Source: Candidatus Altarchaeota archaeon
GTDB lineage: Archaea > Altiarchaeota > Altiarchaeia > JAFGQM01
Length of the DNA stretch: 12,188 nucleotides
Direction: 5' to 3'
Assembly (NCBI GenBank): GCA_016935655.1
Contig: JAFGQM010000082.1
Coordinates: forward strand, 1-12,188
Below the pieces are notes generated by a model that was given only the letters and a program-made list of their open reading frames with translations, did no database searches and was not told the DNA's origin. A program made the translations under genes and the position numbers. The first letter of the stretch is position 1; every line of letters starts with the position of its first letter. Shown piece after piece: positions 1 through 6,250 of the stretch.

Positions 1-2
1 AG

Positions 3-122
3 AAAGACCGCAAGACCTGCACAGATGCTGACTGGAAGGCCAACGAGGGCAAGAACCCCCAGGACTGCAGGGTGGTCCCGAGGGGCCAGGATTCCTGCAC
101 AAGCAAGAATAATGCCGACTGA
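3..122 (+). CDS. C-terminal fragment of a cysteine-containing hypothetical protein (partial at window start)
   Basis: The frame starting at base 3 stays open from the window edge to a TGA at 120-122, giving 39 residues. Another frame is also open over the same bases, so this is a judgement. I prefer this frame because it gives a hydrophilic tail rich in Lys, Asp and Asn with three cysteines (fragment residues 6, 19 and 29), typical of the end of a secreted or disulfide-bonded protein, while the alternative is a run of Arg, Ala and Pro. The start and most of the gene lie outside the window. No family is recognised. Its codons have G/C-rich third positions, as do other genes here. Confidence 0.45.
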   Translation, partial: KDRKTCTDADWKANEGKNPQDCRVVPRGQDSCTSKNNAD

Positions 123-203
123 CTGTATCCACTCATTTATATTCTCTATCAAGCTAAAAATAGCGGAGGTGTAAAGTCTGTTCGATTTCTAAAGGCTGAA
201 AAA

Positions 204-659
204 ATGGGTGTTAGATTTATTACGCCAGAGGTTGCTACATTGATATTGGTCGGGTTTTTGATAACCATAGTCGGGGTTTTCCTTAACTTCCAGAATCTGG
301 ATGATGCCGACAGGGCCTACAGGGACTATGACAGGCTGAGAAATAACGAGGCCGTCGCAGGGCTTCTACAGGTGGTAGGAATCGCAGTCATATTCGTTGG
401 GGCCACACGTGGCATTCTCAAGAGGTCCGAGGTCATGAACAACCGTTTCATCAACATGATGGAGGTCTTCACCTCCCTTGTAGACAGGGAGATGGACATA
501 ATAGGTACAAAAGAGGTCCAGTACGGTTCAGAATCAAAGAAAAAGCAGGAGCTTAGGGAACTTGCCGAGCAAACCAAGCAGCTGAAGACTGAGTTGAAGC
601 AGATGCCAAAGGATTTAAGAGGCAGGTCGGCGGAGTTGAGAAGTATCCCCCGCATCTAG
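204..659 (+). CDS. Hypothetical two-helix membrane protein with C-terminal coiled coil
   Basis: This 151-residue protein is of no family I recognise. It has two hydrophobic segments, at about residues 9-28 and 52-71, separated by a short charged loop rich in Asp, Arg and Tyr. After them comes a soluble tail of about 80 residues that is rich in Glu, Lys and Leu and likely forms a coiled coil at about residues 108-135. The likely layout is a helical hairpin in the membrane with the charged tail in the cytoplasm. The ATG at 204 is the first start codon in frame. A GGAGGTG at 165-171 is too far upstream to serve it. The gene ends 9 bases before the convergent MATE gene, with a T5 run (663-667) just past the stop. 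It may be a small scaffold or partner protein, but nothing in the sequence shows a role. Confidence 0.7.
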   Translation: MGVRFITPEVATLILVGFLITIVGVFLNFQNLDDADRAYRDYDRLRNNEAVAGLLQVVGIAVIFVGATRGILKRSEVMNNRFINMMEVFTSLVDREMDIIGTKEVQYGSESKKKQELRELAEQTKQLKTELKQMPKDLRGRSAELRSIPRI

Positions 660-668
660 GGCTTTTTA

Positions 669-2021
669 CTAACCGCTGCTGCAGGCCTTTTCGAATTTCT
701 TGAAGGCGGATGTTATCCATACTAGGCTCAAAATAGCCGCTACGAATGCAGATACGGTTATGCCTATCCAAACGCCGGTTACCCCAAGCTCTGTGAAGTG
801 CGCGAGGTAATAGCAAAGAGGCACTGCTACTAGGACCGCTCTCGAGAAAACTATTATTAGGGACGGTATTCCCCTCCCCATCCCCTGGAAAACGGAGGAG
901 AGTATTATCGTGATGCCCATGAGGGGGTATGAGAACGCCATGATCCTAAGATAACCCGAGGCCATATCTATCACGCTTGGATCGTCGGTGAACACGCTAG
1001 CTATCCCGTCTGCACCTAGGAATATCAGCAACCCGACAATAAGGCCAAAACCGATACATAGCGTTATGGCTATTTTTGTCACCTTTTTTATGTTTGGGCA
1101 GTCCTTTGCGCCCCTGTAGAAGCCCACCATGGGTATGGTCCCGACGGACAGGCCTATTACTGGCAGTATAGCAAAGGAGTCGATCCTGAACCCGATGCCG
1201 TAGGCTGAGATTGGCAGGTCGCCGAAAGAAGACAGGATCAGATTCACCACGCCTACGGCCAGCGATAGCATCATCTGCGTTACCGCCGCCGGAGCGCCAA
1301 CCTTCAGAATGTTCTTGATTATTTGCGGGGTGTAGATGAACTCTCTTGGCTTTATACCAAGATAGGTGGATTTTCTGACGAAGAAGAGATATGCAAGTAT
1401 TATGACTGAAACAGCCTCTGCTATGACCGTCGCTATGGCCGCTCCTGCGATGCCCATGCCCAGCGTGTAGATGAATATCGGGTCTAGCACAATGTTAACC
1501 GCAGTGAAGACAAGGGCTATTTTCATCGGCGTTTTTGTGTCCCCCTCTGCTTGCAGGATTGCGGTCGAGGCGAACGAGAGGAAGAATATGCTGCAGCATG
1601 CGAACAATATGAATATGTAGGATCCTGCCATTTTCGTCAGCTCTGGGCTGGCTCCCTGAATCGCAGCCAACTGCTCGGAGAAAAGCACCCCTACCAGGGT
1701 GAATATGATGGCCACGATTATCGCTAACAAAAAGGCATGCAATGCGGTCTCTTCAGCCCATTTCTTGTTCTTTTCACCCAGCCTTTTGGATATGAGGGCC
1801 GTCGCACCAATGTTTATACCTGAACAAAAAGCTATCAATAGGAAGAACACGGGGAATGAAAGCTGGACGGCAGCGAGTGCCCCCGGCCCCAGGCCGCTGA
1901 CGAATATGAAGTCAACGAAGTTCAGCATGGTCTGGAAGAACATGGAGACTATCGCTGGCGCCGCTAGTATCAGCAATCCCCTCCTCGGATTTGCCATGAG
2001 CTTTTCTATTCTAGTCTCCAT
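669..2021 (-). CDS. MATE family multidrug/metabolite efflux transporter
   Basis: A 450-residue polytopic membrane protein with about 12 hydrophobic segments arranged as two halves of six, the full length of the multidrug and toxin extrusion (MATE) family. Family marks include the first-helix pattern with Asp37 in NFVDFIFVSGLG, where the family keeps a cation-coupling Asp. In the first half there is the pattern NIVLDPIFIYTLGMGIAGAA, and in the second half the matching SSVFQGMGRG. MATE proteins export cationic drugs or metabolites across the cytoplasmic membrane in exchange for Na+ or H+. The substrate cannot be read from the sequence. The ATG at 2021 lies about 32 bases after a TATA-like stretch inside a dyad (2042-2068), suggesting its own promoter and perhaps a repressor. 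It lies downstream of the EXO5-like gene on the same strand and converges with the 204-659 gene. Confidence 0.93.
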   Translation of the reverse strand: METRIEKLMANPRRGLLILAAPAIVSMFFQTMLNFVDFIFVSGLGPGALAAVQLSFPVFFLLIAFCSGINIGATALISKRLGEKNKKWAEETALHAFLLAIIVAIIFTLVGVLFSEQLAAIQGASPELTKMAGSYIFILFACCSIFFLSFASTAILQAEGDTKTPMKIALVFTAVNIVLDPIFIYTLGMGIAGAAIATVIAEAVSVIILAYLFFVRKSTYLGIKPREFIYTPQIIKNILKVGAPAAVTQMMLSLAVGVVNLILSSFGDLPISAYGIGFRIDSFAILPVIGLSVGTIPMVGFYRGAKDCPNIKKVTKIAITLCIGFGLIVGLLIFLGADGIASVFTDDPSVIDMASGYLRIMAFSYPLMGITIILSSVFQGMGRGIPSLIIVFSRAVLVAVPLCYYLAHFTELGVTGVWIGITVSAFVAAILSLVWITSAFKKFEKACSSG

Positions 2022-2041
2022 ATTGGCTGATGTTATTGTTT

Positions 2042-2068
2042 CCTAGGATAAAAATCCTTATCCTAAGG
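2042..2068 (-). promoter_or_regulatory. TATA-containing inverted repeat upstream of the MATE gene
   Basis: Arms CCTAGGATAA (2042-2051) and TTATCCTAAGG (2058-2068) are inverted copies with one bulged base, around a 6-base centre. On the minus strand the centre reads GGATTTTTATCC, whose T/A core is a plausible archaeal TATA box about 32 bases before the MATE start. The dyad also overlaps the stop codon of the EXO5-like gene. A protein bound here could block the transcription factors at this promoter. As RNA it would be a hairpin with a weak U-run, so a processing or termination role is possible too. Confidence 0.45.
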
Positions 2069-2941
2069 TTGTGGCGTGCCAGAATAACTTAGTGCAGTCT
2101 CATCTGCCTTACAGTCTTGCCTATACTCACAGTATTTGCATTTCCAGGAGTTCTTGTCGCCTACCGGAATGGCCGGCCTTTGGCCAAGCCAGAACTCCTC
2201 ACAGAACTTGCAGTCCCGCCAGAACTGTTCTTGCCTGAATCTAAACCTATCCACCCCTATGCCCTTCCTTGTTTTTTGGTGCTCGTACTTGACCTGAAGC
2301 TCCTCGTCTACTATTGGCAGTTTAAGGAAAAGGGAAAAGGCCTCTTCTGCAGCCTTTGCTATGTTCGGTTCTATCCTTTGTTTTATTACCTTGTGCTGGA
2401 TTACAAAATCTTCAGAAACCTCACTGTCGGGGCCAAAACCATAATGTCCAAGGAGGTCATCGACAGTATACTCCTCTTGGGAGATCGAGTCGAACAGCTC
2501 TTTGTAGAGCATGAGCTGGAACCTTGTGCACTTACATTGCGCCAGTCGCGGCATTGTGGGGGATTTTCTCGTTTTCGTGTCCGTTACTATGAGCCTTCCC
2601 CCCTCCATGCGCGCCTCGTCCGCCACGCCGACGACTTTTAAGGACCCTATCCTGCCCCATAGGGGTATCTCGCGCGCGATCCCGCCCTCCAGCAAGCTCC
2701 TTAGACCGATCTGGGAGTTATGGAGCTTAAGGGAGACATGGTCCTCTCGGGTCCTTGGGAAGACTTCTACCAGCTCATACAGCTCCTCCTCTTTCTCTTC
2801 ATGGATCTCCCCCCCAGCCTTCATCTCCTTGGTCCTGACTCTGGGCCTTTCGAAGCTGAATTCAAGCTGTTTCTCGCACCATAGCTGCGCGCTCAGATCC
2901 GTGACCTTAATCCCCCATGGCCTGTATCTCACGGGCTCCAC
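2063..2941 (-). CDS. exo5: EXO5-like 4Fe-4S exonuclease (PD-(D/E)XK / Cas4-RecB fold)
   Basis: This 292-residue protein resembles eukaryotic exonuclease V (EXO5/DEM1) along its length: VTDLSAQLWCEKQ near residue 13, KTRKSPTMPR at 122, FQLMLYKELFD at 141, LPIVDEELQVKYEHQ at 208 and a C-terminal WKCKYCEYRQDCK. The nuclease core shows His47, Asp108 and Asp121-x-Lys123, followed by Gln142 and Tyr146 of the Q-x3-Y motif of the RecB/Cas4 group. Cys22 with Cys268, Cys271 and Cys277 match the four Fe-S ligands; the C-x2-C-x5-C spacing is that of EXO5. The family digests single-stranded DNA ends in repair or replication. Another CxxC pair, at 244 and 247, lies just before the cluster. The start is GTG at 2941-2939, about 26 bases after a TATA-like box. 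Cas4 is the main alternative, but there are no CRISPR genes nearby and the EXO5 motifs fit better. Confidence 0.87.
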   Translation of the reverse strand: MEPVRYRPWGIKVTDLSAQLWCEKQLEFSFERPRVRTKEMKAGGEIHEEKEEELYELVEVFPRTREDHVSLKLHNSQIGLRSLLEGGIAREIPLWGRIGSLKVVGVADEARMEGGRLIVTDTKTRKSPTMPRLAQCKCTRFQLMLYKELFDSISQEEYTVDDLLGHYGFGPDSEVSEDFVIQHKVIKQRIEPNIAKAAEEAFSLFLKLPIVDEELQVKYEHQKTRKGIGVDRFRFRQEQFWRDCKFCEEFWLGQRPAIPVGDKNSWKCKYCEYRQDCKADETALSYSGTPQP

Positions 2942-2960
2942 GCTTTTCCTAGAGGTTTGA

Positions 2961-2972
2961 GGAATTAAAAGG
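2961..2972 (-). promoter_or_regulatory. TATA-like box for the EXO5-like gene
   Basis: On the minus strand this reads CCTTTTAATTCC, with its A/T core centred about 26 bases before the GTG start at 2941. This is the spacing expected for a leaderless archaeal transcript and supports the GTG start. Confidence 0.45.
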
Positions 2973-2998
2973 TATCATGGGCATGTTAGCACTGAACT

Positions 2999-4228
2999 TC
3001 AAAATAGCCTTCTCCGCCCCTGGCGTTTTTTTCTCCTTTCAATTTTTTTCTGGTTTACGAGTATTCTTACTCGCTCTGGATCTCTGCAACCGGCCATTAT
3101 CCTATCCACCGCTTCCCTAGTTGCTCCGCCGTGGCTGCGCCTCAGGTCATCGACTACCCCCGACCTTGTGTCCACGGGCATTTGTGCATTTAAGAGCCCT
3201 ATATACGCTTTTATGCCGCCCTCCCTGGAGCGTTCGTCTCTTAGGGCCGTACGCAGATGCTTTGAGAGGCTCTCTGCATGCTTTGGTGAATAAGCCGCTA
3301 TCATGCTCATAGCCTTTGCGGCCTCTTCTGCTCTCCACGGGTCAGTGAGTATTGGAGCCAAATGTTTCCCGGCCACGTCGGCATTCTCGGGCGAGTGTTT
3401 GGCTATCCCACTGAACGCTATTATGGAATTCTCACGGGTCTTTGGGTCTTCGTCCCGCAACGCAGCGGCCAGAACCCTCCCTATCTGGTATGCATGCTCG
3501 GGGCTTTTTCTGCTGGCCCTCTGGACTATCTGCACAATCGCGTCTCCTCTGTTTGCCTCCCCTAATCCTCCTGAAAGCGTCCTGGCCACCTCATAGGCGT
3601 TTTTAGGGCTGTGTTTGCTGATATCGGATAACGCCAAGATGGATGCCTTCTGTGACGTCATATCCCCAAGTGCATGGCTAAGGTTCCTAGAGACTTGGAA
3701 TGCGTGTTCGGGGGAGTGTCTGCCCGCCTTCCTAAACGCCCTTACGGCCCCTAACCTGGAGTCGGGGTATACCAATGCTGGGCGTATGTTTCTAGCCACT
3801 TCAAAAGCATGGTTCGGCGAGAGGGACGCTACTTCATCGATGACCCTAACTGCATTCCGCATACGCTGTGACTCCCTCAAGGAGGGTATAAGATTTTTTG
3901 TGATCATATATGCGTGTTCGGGGGATATTGATGCCACAGCCCGGTAGGCATTTGCCACCTCCTCGATTTTCTTGGGCTTTCTAAGTTCAGGTGCCAAGTG
4001 CCTTGATATGGTGCCCACATACCCCCTGTCTATCATGGCAAGTTCCCCTAGGGACATTATAGCCATCGCACTTCGATTCCTGCCCTCACTAAGGGATTTT
4101 ATGAGGCCCCTCGAAACCGCGTCTATATTGCCCAAATGGACGCCCTCCTTTAGAATCTCTTCCCTATCAGCGCGCCTCAGACTCGCGTCCATGAGCTGTT
4201 CCACTATGCGCTTTGGGTGGATTGGCAT
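2999..4228 (-). CDS. Alpha-solenoid protein with seven 35-residue SPEHA repeats and a basic tail
   Basis: This 409-residue soluble protein has no catalytic motif I can see. Its middle consists of tandem helical repeats. Each has a turn S-P-x-[HN]-A, an amphipathic helix of the type V-A-R-N-L, a short D/E-containing turn, then a second helix ending in I/A-S-K-H. The Ser-Pro pairs fall at residues 102, 137, 172, 207, 242, 279 and 314, a period of 35 with one repeat of 37. The first 90 residues look like weaker copies. This is a HEAT-like superhelix, normally a protein or nucleic-acid binding scaffold. The last 16 residues carry ten Lys or Arg, so the tail could bind RNA, DNA or acidic partners. 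The ATG at 4228 faces the TPR-like gene across a shared promoter region. The function is unknown; a scaffold role is inferred from the fold only. Confidence 0.8.
   Translation of the reverse strand: MPIHPKRIVEQLMDASLRRADREEILKEGVHLGNIDAVSRGLIKSLSEGRNRSAMAIMSLGELAMIDRGYVGTISRHLAPELRKPKKIEEVANAYRAVASISPEHAYMITKNLIPSLRESQRMRNAVRVIDEVASLSPNHAFEVARNIRPALVYPDSRLGAVRAFRKAGRHSPEHAFQVSRNLSHALGDMTSQKASILALSDISKHSPKNAYEVARTLSGGLGEANRGDAIVQIVQRASRKSPEHAYQIGRVLAAALRDEDPKTRENSIIAFSGIAKHSPENADVAGKHLAPILTDPWRAEEAAKAMSMIAAYSPKHAESLSKHLRTALRDERSREGGIKAYIGLLNAQMPVDTRSGVVDDLRRSHGGATREAVDRIMAGCRDPERVRILVNQKKIERRKKRQGRRRLF
3197..3937 (-). repeat. Region coding for seven tandem 35-residue SPEHA repeats
   Basis: Seven units of about 105 bases encode the repeats. 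At the protein level SPEHA, SPNHA, SPEHA, SPKNA, SPEHA, SPENA and SPKHA recur at the same phase, followed by helices such as YMITKNL, FEVARNI, FQVSRNL and YEVARTL. The repeat is clear in protein but diverged in DNA, so the array is old and not a recent expansion. Confidence 0.8.
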
Positions 4229-4258
4229 TTTATTATCTTATTTTTCAAAGCTGAAAAA

Positions 4259-4311
4259 GGTATTTTTCCCTTTCCCCGCGTTAATAATCCCAAATTGGGC
4301 CGGTTTTTTAT
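4259..4311. promoter_or_regulatory. Divergent promoter region between the repeat-protein and TPR-like genes
   Basis: The region from 4229 to 4333 drives two genes outward. On the plus strand TTTTTTAT at 4304-4311 is centred about 26 bases before the ATG at 4334, so the TPR-like transcript would be nearly leaderless. On the minus strand AAAAATACC (4259-4267) lies about 35 bases before the ATG at 4228. Just before the plus-strand box is CCCAA-A-TTGGG (4289-4299), a short dyad in the place where TFB or a regulator would bind. Confidence 0.45.
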
Positions 4312-4333
4312 CCCCAATTCTTTTGGATAACAG

Positions 4334-4876
4334 ATGGATTCAAGGATTGAAGAGCTTGAGAAACTGGCCAAGAGAAGCAGGCAGGCTGGAGAACATACTA
4401 GGGCGGCACAATACTGGCATGAGATAGCCTGGCTTTACAAGAAGGCAGGTCGTCATGAGCAGGCAGGCAGCGCATACATGAGGGAATTCGAGCTGCGTGT
4501 CGGTTCTGCAGGCACTGCGGATTTAAAAAAAACCGATTTAAAACTTTTGAGACGACAGGCCGATGCACTAATGAATGCAGGGAGGGCATTCATGCGCGCA
4601 AGATGCTCCTATCCGAGTGTGGGATCGGCCATAAAAGCAGCTGAGAGATACAAATTCCTAGGTGAACCTAAACTCGAGAGAAAAGCCCTTACAATCGAGG
4701 CAAAGGGCCGTGTCAGGATGGCTAAGGAACACACGGACGCGGAATTAAAAGGACTGGAGTATAAACTTGCCCTTGAGGCGCATACAAAGGCCGGCAACAA
4801 GGTCAGGGCATGGTGGCTGAGAAAAACCAGGAGGAAACATATGGAGTATACTAAAAGGCAACAACGCCCATATTAA
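4334..4876 (+). CDS. TPR-like helical protein with basic C-terminus
   Basis: A 180-residue, all-helical soluble protein. Residues 5-50 have the look of a tetratricopeptide or SNAP-like helix pair: KLAKRSRQAGEHTRAAQYWHE, then IAWLYKKAGRHEQAGSAYMRE. Similar A-x4-G turns recur near residues 76-86 and 146-156. The C-terminal stretch from about residue 155 is rich in Lys, Arg and Trp (WWLRKTRRKH), suggesting contact with nucleic acid or an acidic partner. No catalytic motif is visible. It is transcribed divergently from the 35-residue-repeat gene, and both encode helical scaffolds with basic tails, so a joint role is possible but unproven. The start is ATG 4334, about 26 bases after a TATA-like box, so the mRNA is probably leaderless. 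A gap of 46 bases separates it from ubiX. Confidence 0.75.
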   Translation: MDSRIEELEKLAKRSRQAGEHTRAAQYWHEIAWLYKKAGRHEQAGSAYMREFELRVGSAGTADLKKTDLKLLRRQADALMNAGRAFMRARCSYPSVGSAIKAAERYKFLGEPKLERKALTIEAKGRVRMAKEHTDAELKGLEYKLALEAHTKAGNKVRAWWLRKTRRKHMEYTKRQQRPY

Positions 4877-4908
4877 CCATTTTATTCCATATCGCTTCTA
4901 AATACGAA

Positions 4909-4913
4909 GAGGT
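4909..4913 (+). promoter_or_regulatory. Shine-Dalgarno-like site before ubiX
   Basis: GAGGT lies nine bases before the ATG at 4923. A weak TATA-like CTAAATAC at 4898-4905 lies just ahead of it, so either leadered or short-leader translation is possible. This is the only candidate promoter I see for the six-gene operon other than read-through from the TPR-like gene. Confidence 0.35.
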
Positions 4914-4922
4914 CTTTTTCTG

Positions 4923-5471
4923 ATGAAAATAATAGTGGGGGTCACAGGAGCTTCCGGAGTCATACTCGCAAAAAGGCTGTTAGAGGTCCTTAAGCAGAGG
5001 AGGATAGAGACGCATCTGGTCATAACTGAGGAGGCTGAGCTGATAATCAAGCATGAGCTTGGAAAGGACGACCCCTCCAGACTCGCAACATACACCCACC
5101 CCCCCCAGGACTTCTATGCCACAATATCCAGCGGGTCATTCAAGGTGGACGGGATGGTAGTAGTCCCGTGCTCGATGAAGACCGTGGGCGCCATAGCCAA
5201 TGGGATATCCCATAACCTACTGGTACGCGCGGCTGATGTATGCCTAAAACAGGACAGGAAGCTTGTGCTTGTACCCCGGGAGACGCCCCTTAGCTTGGTC
5301 CATCTACGGAATCTTGTGGCTGTAAAGGAGGCCGGAGCCATAATATTGCCGCCCATAATGGCCTTTTACCCGAAGCCGAAAGACATAAACGATATGGTGG
5401 ATTTTGTTGTCGGCAAGATCTTAGACTCGTTAGGGATTGATAATGATATGTACAGGAGGTGGGGAGGGTGA
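4923..5471 (+). CDS. ubiX: Flavin prenyltransferase UbiX
   Basis: UbiX joins dimethylallyl phosphate to reduced FMN to make prenylated FMN, the cofactor of UbiD-type decarboxylases. The 182-residue length is normal. Marks in order: the flavin-binding GVTGASG (6-12), PCSMKT (82-87), Arg102 and Lys109, PRETP (118-122) and Tyr149. With a constant offset of 20 these match Arg122, Lys129, Arg139/Glu140 and Tyr169 of Pseudomonas UbiX as I remember it. The residue matching Arg185 is Lys165, a conservative change at the substrate phosphate. The gene opens a packed operon; its TGA overlaps the GTG of the kinase gene (GTGA, 5468-5471). No UbiD gene lies in the window. In archaea the likely client is anhydromevalonate phosphate decarboxylase, whose product feeds the next gene. 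Confidence 0.93.
   Translation: MKIIVGVTGASGVILAKRLLEVLKQRRIETHLVITEEAELIIKHELGKDDPSRLATYTHPPQDFYATISSGSFKVDGMVVVPCSMKTVGAIANGISHNLLVRAADVCLKQDRKLVLVPRETPLSLVHLRNLVAVKEAGAIILPPIMAFYPKPKDINDMVDFVVGKILDSLGIDNDMYRRWGG
5455..5460 (+). promoter_or_regulatory. Shine-Dalgarno site that fixes the isopentenyl phosphate kinase start
   Basis: GGAGGT at 5455-5460 lies inside the 3' end of ubiX and seven bases before the GTG at 5468. An upstream GTG in the same frame at 5459 would overlap this site and add three residues not expected in the family, so 5468 is the better start. Confidence 0.7.
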
Positions 5472-6250
5472 TAACAATCCTAAAACTTGGCGGAAGTGTG
5501 ATAACCGATAAGAACAAGCCGTTTACCGTCCGGAGGGATGCGATAAGACGGCTCGTAGTGGAGATAAAGGACGCAATGGCAAAGAATCCTGGGTTAAGGC
5601 TTATAGTGGGGAACGGTGGCGGTTCTTTCCCACACATGCCTGCAGAGGAGGGCAAGCTTAAAGACGGCATAGTCGCGGACTGGCAATACGAATTCCTTGC
5701 AAAAACACAACTTGCAGCAAAAAAACTGAATATGGTCCTTCAGGAGGAGTTTTTGGCGCAGGGTATCCCCTCCTTCTCATTACAACCCTCGAGTTTGGGC
5801 ATCACAATAGAAGACCGAGTGGCTAAGATTGCCACAGCGCAGATTGAAGAACTCCTGAAAAGCCGGGTCATACCCCTGGTATACGGGGATGTTTTTATCG
5901 ATACCAAGAAGGGCTGTAGCATAGTCTCAACTGAGACCCTGATCTTGGAATTGGCGAAGGAGATGAAAATCGACAGGGTGATTGTAGGGACAAATGTAGA
6001 CGGCGTTTTGGGCAGGAAGGAGAAGGCCGTAAAAGAGGTGACGCCTTCAAACATCTCCAAGCTCGATAAGTTCATGGGCGGTTCTGGGAGCACTGATGTC
6101 ACTGGCGGGATGAAGCATAAGGTAGAGACGATGATGGTCGTAGCCAGGTTTGTCCCTGAAGTCAGGATAGTCAACGCCCTCAAACCGGGTTACATAAACA
6201 GGACCCTGCTTGGGGAGCCCCTAGGGACAAGGATAGTCTACAATGACTGA
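5468..6250 (+). CDS. ipk: Isopentenyl phosphate kinase (archaeal mevalonate pathway)
   Basis: This cytosolic amino acid kinase-fold enzyme transfers phosphate from ATP to isopentenyl phosphate, giving isopentenyl diphosphate for archaeal lipids. From the GTG at 5468 it has 260 residues and begins MITILKLGGSVITDK, the usual N-terminus of the family, with Lys6 and a glycine turn for phosphate. The GGGSFPH motif holds the catalytic His56. Further on are GDVFIDTKKGCSIVS, GTNVDGVLG for the nucleotide, and DVTGGMKHKVE. The block usually read as HGGG has Asn (GNGGG), and the Gly before His56 is Pro, both unusual. Translation is probably coupled to ubiX through the GTGA overlap with a strong GGAGGT upstream. 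The 3' end overlaps rnp3 by eight bases. A longer form from GTG 5459 is possible but less likely. Confidence 0.92.
   Translation: MITILKLGGSVITDKNKPFTVRRDAIRRLVVEIKDAMAKNPGLRLIVGNGGGSFPHMPAEEGKLKDGIVADWQYEFLAKTQLAAKKLNMVLQEEFLAQGIPSFSLQPSSLGITIEDRVAKIATAQIEELLKSRVIPLVYGDVFIDTKKGCSIVSTETLILELAKEMKIDRVIVGTNVDGVLGRKEKAVKEVTPSNISKLDKFMGGSGSTDVTGGMKHKVETMMVVARFVPEVRIVNALKPGYINRTLLGEPLGTRIVYND

Noticed and set aside
165..171. GGAGGTG as ribosome binding site for the 204-659 gene
   Set aside because: It lies 32 bases before the ATG, and the GTG within it is followed at once by a stop codon.
2117..2641. 174-residue plus-strand reading frame opposite the EXO5-like gene
   Set aside because: It is a shadow: the minus-strand frame carries all EXO5 motifs, while this one has no recognisable domain.
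2063..2941. Cas4 of a CRISPR system
   Set aside because: No repeat-spacer array or other cas gene is visible, and EXO5-specific blocks and cysteine spacing fit better.
5459..5467. Upstream GTG start for the isopentenyl phosphate kinase
   Set aside because: It would overlap the GGAGGT site, and the family N-terminus begins at the next GTG (5468) with ideal spacing.
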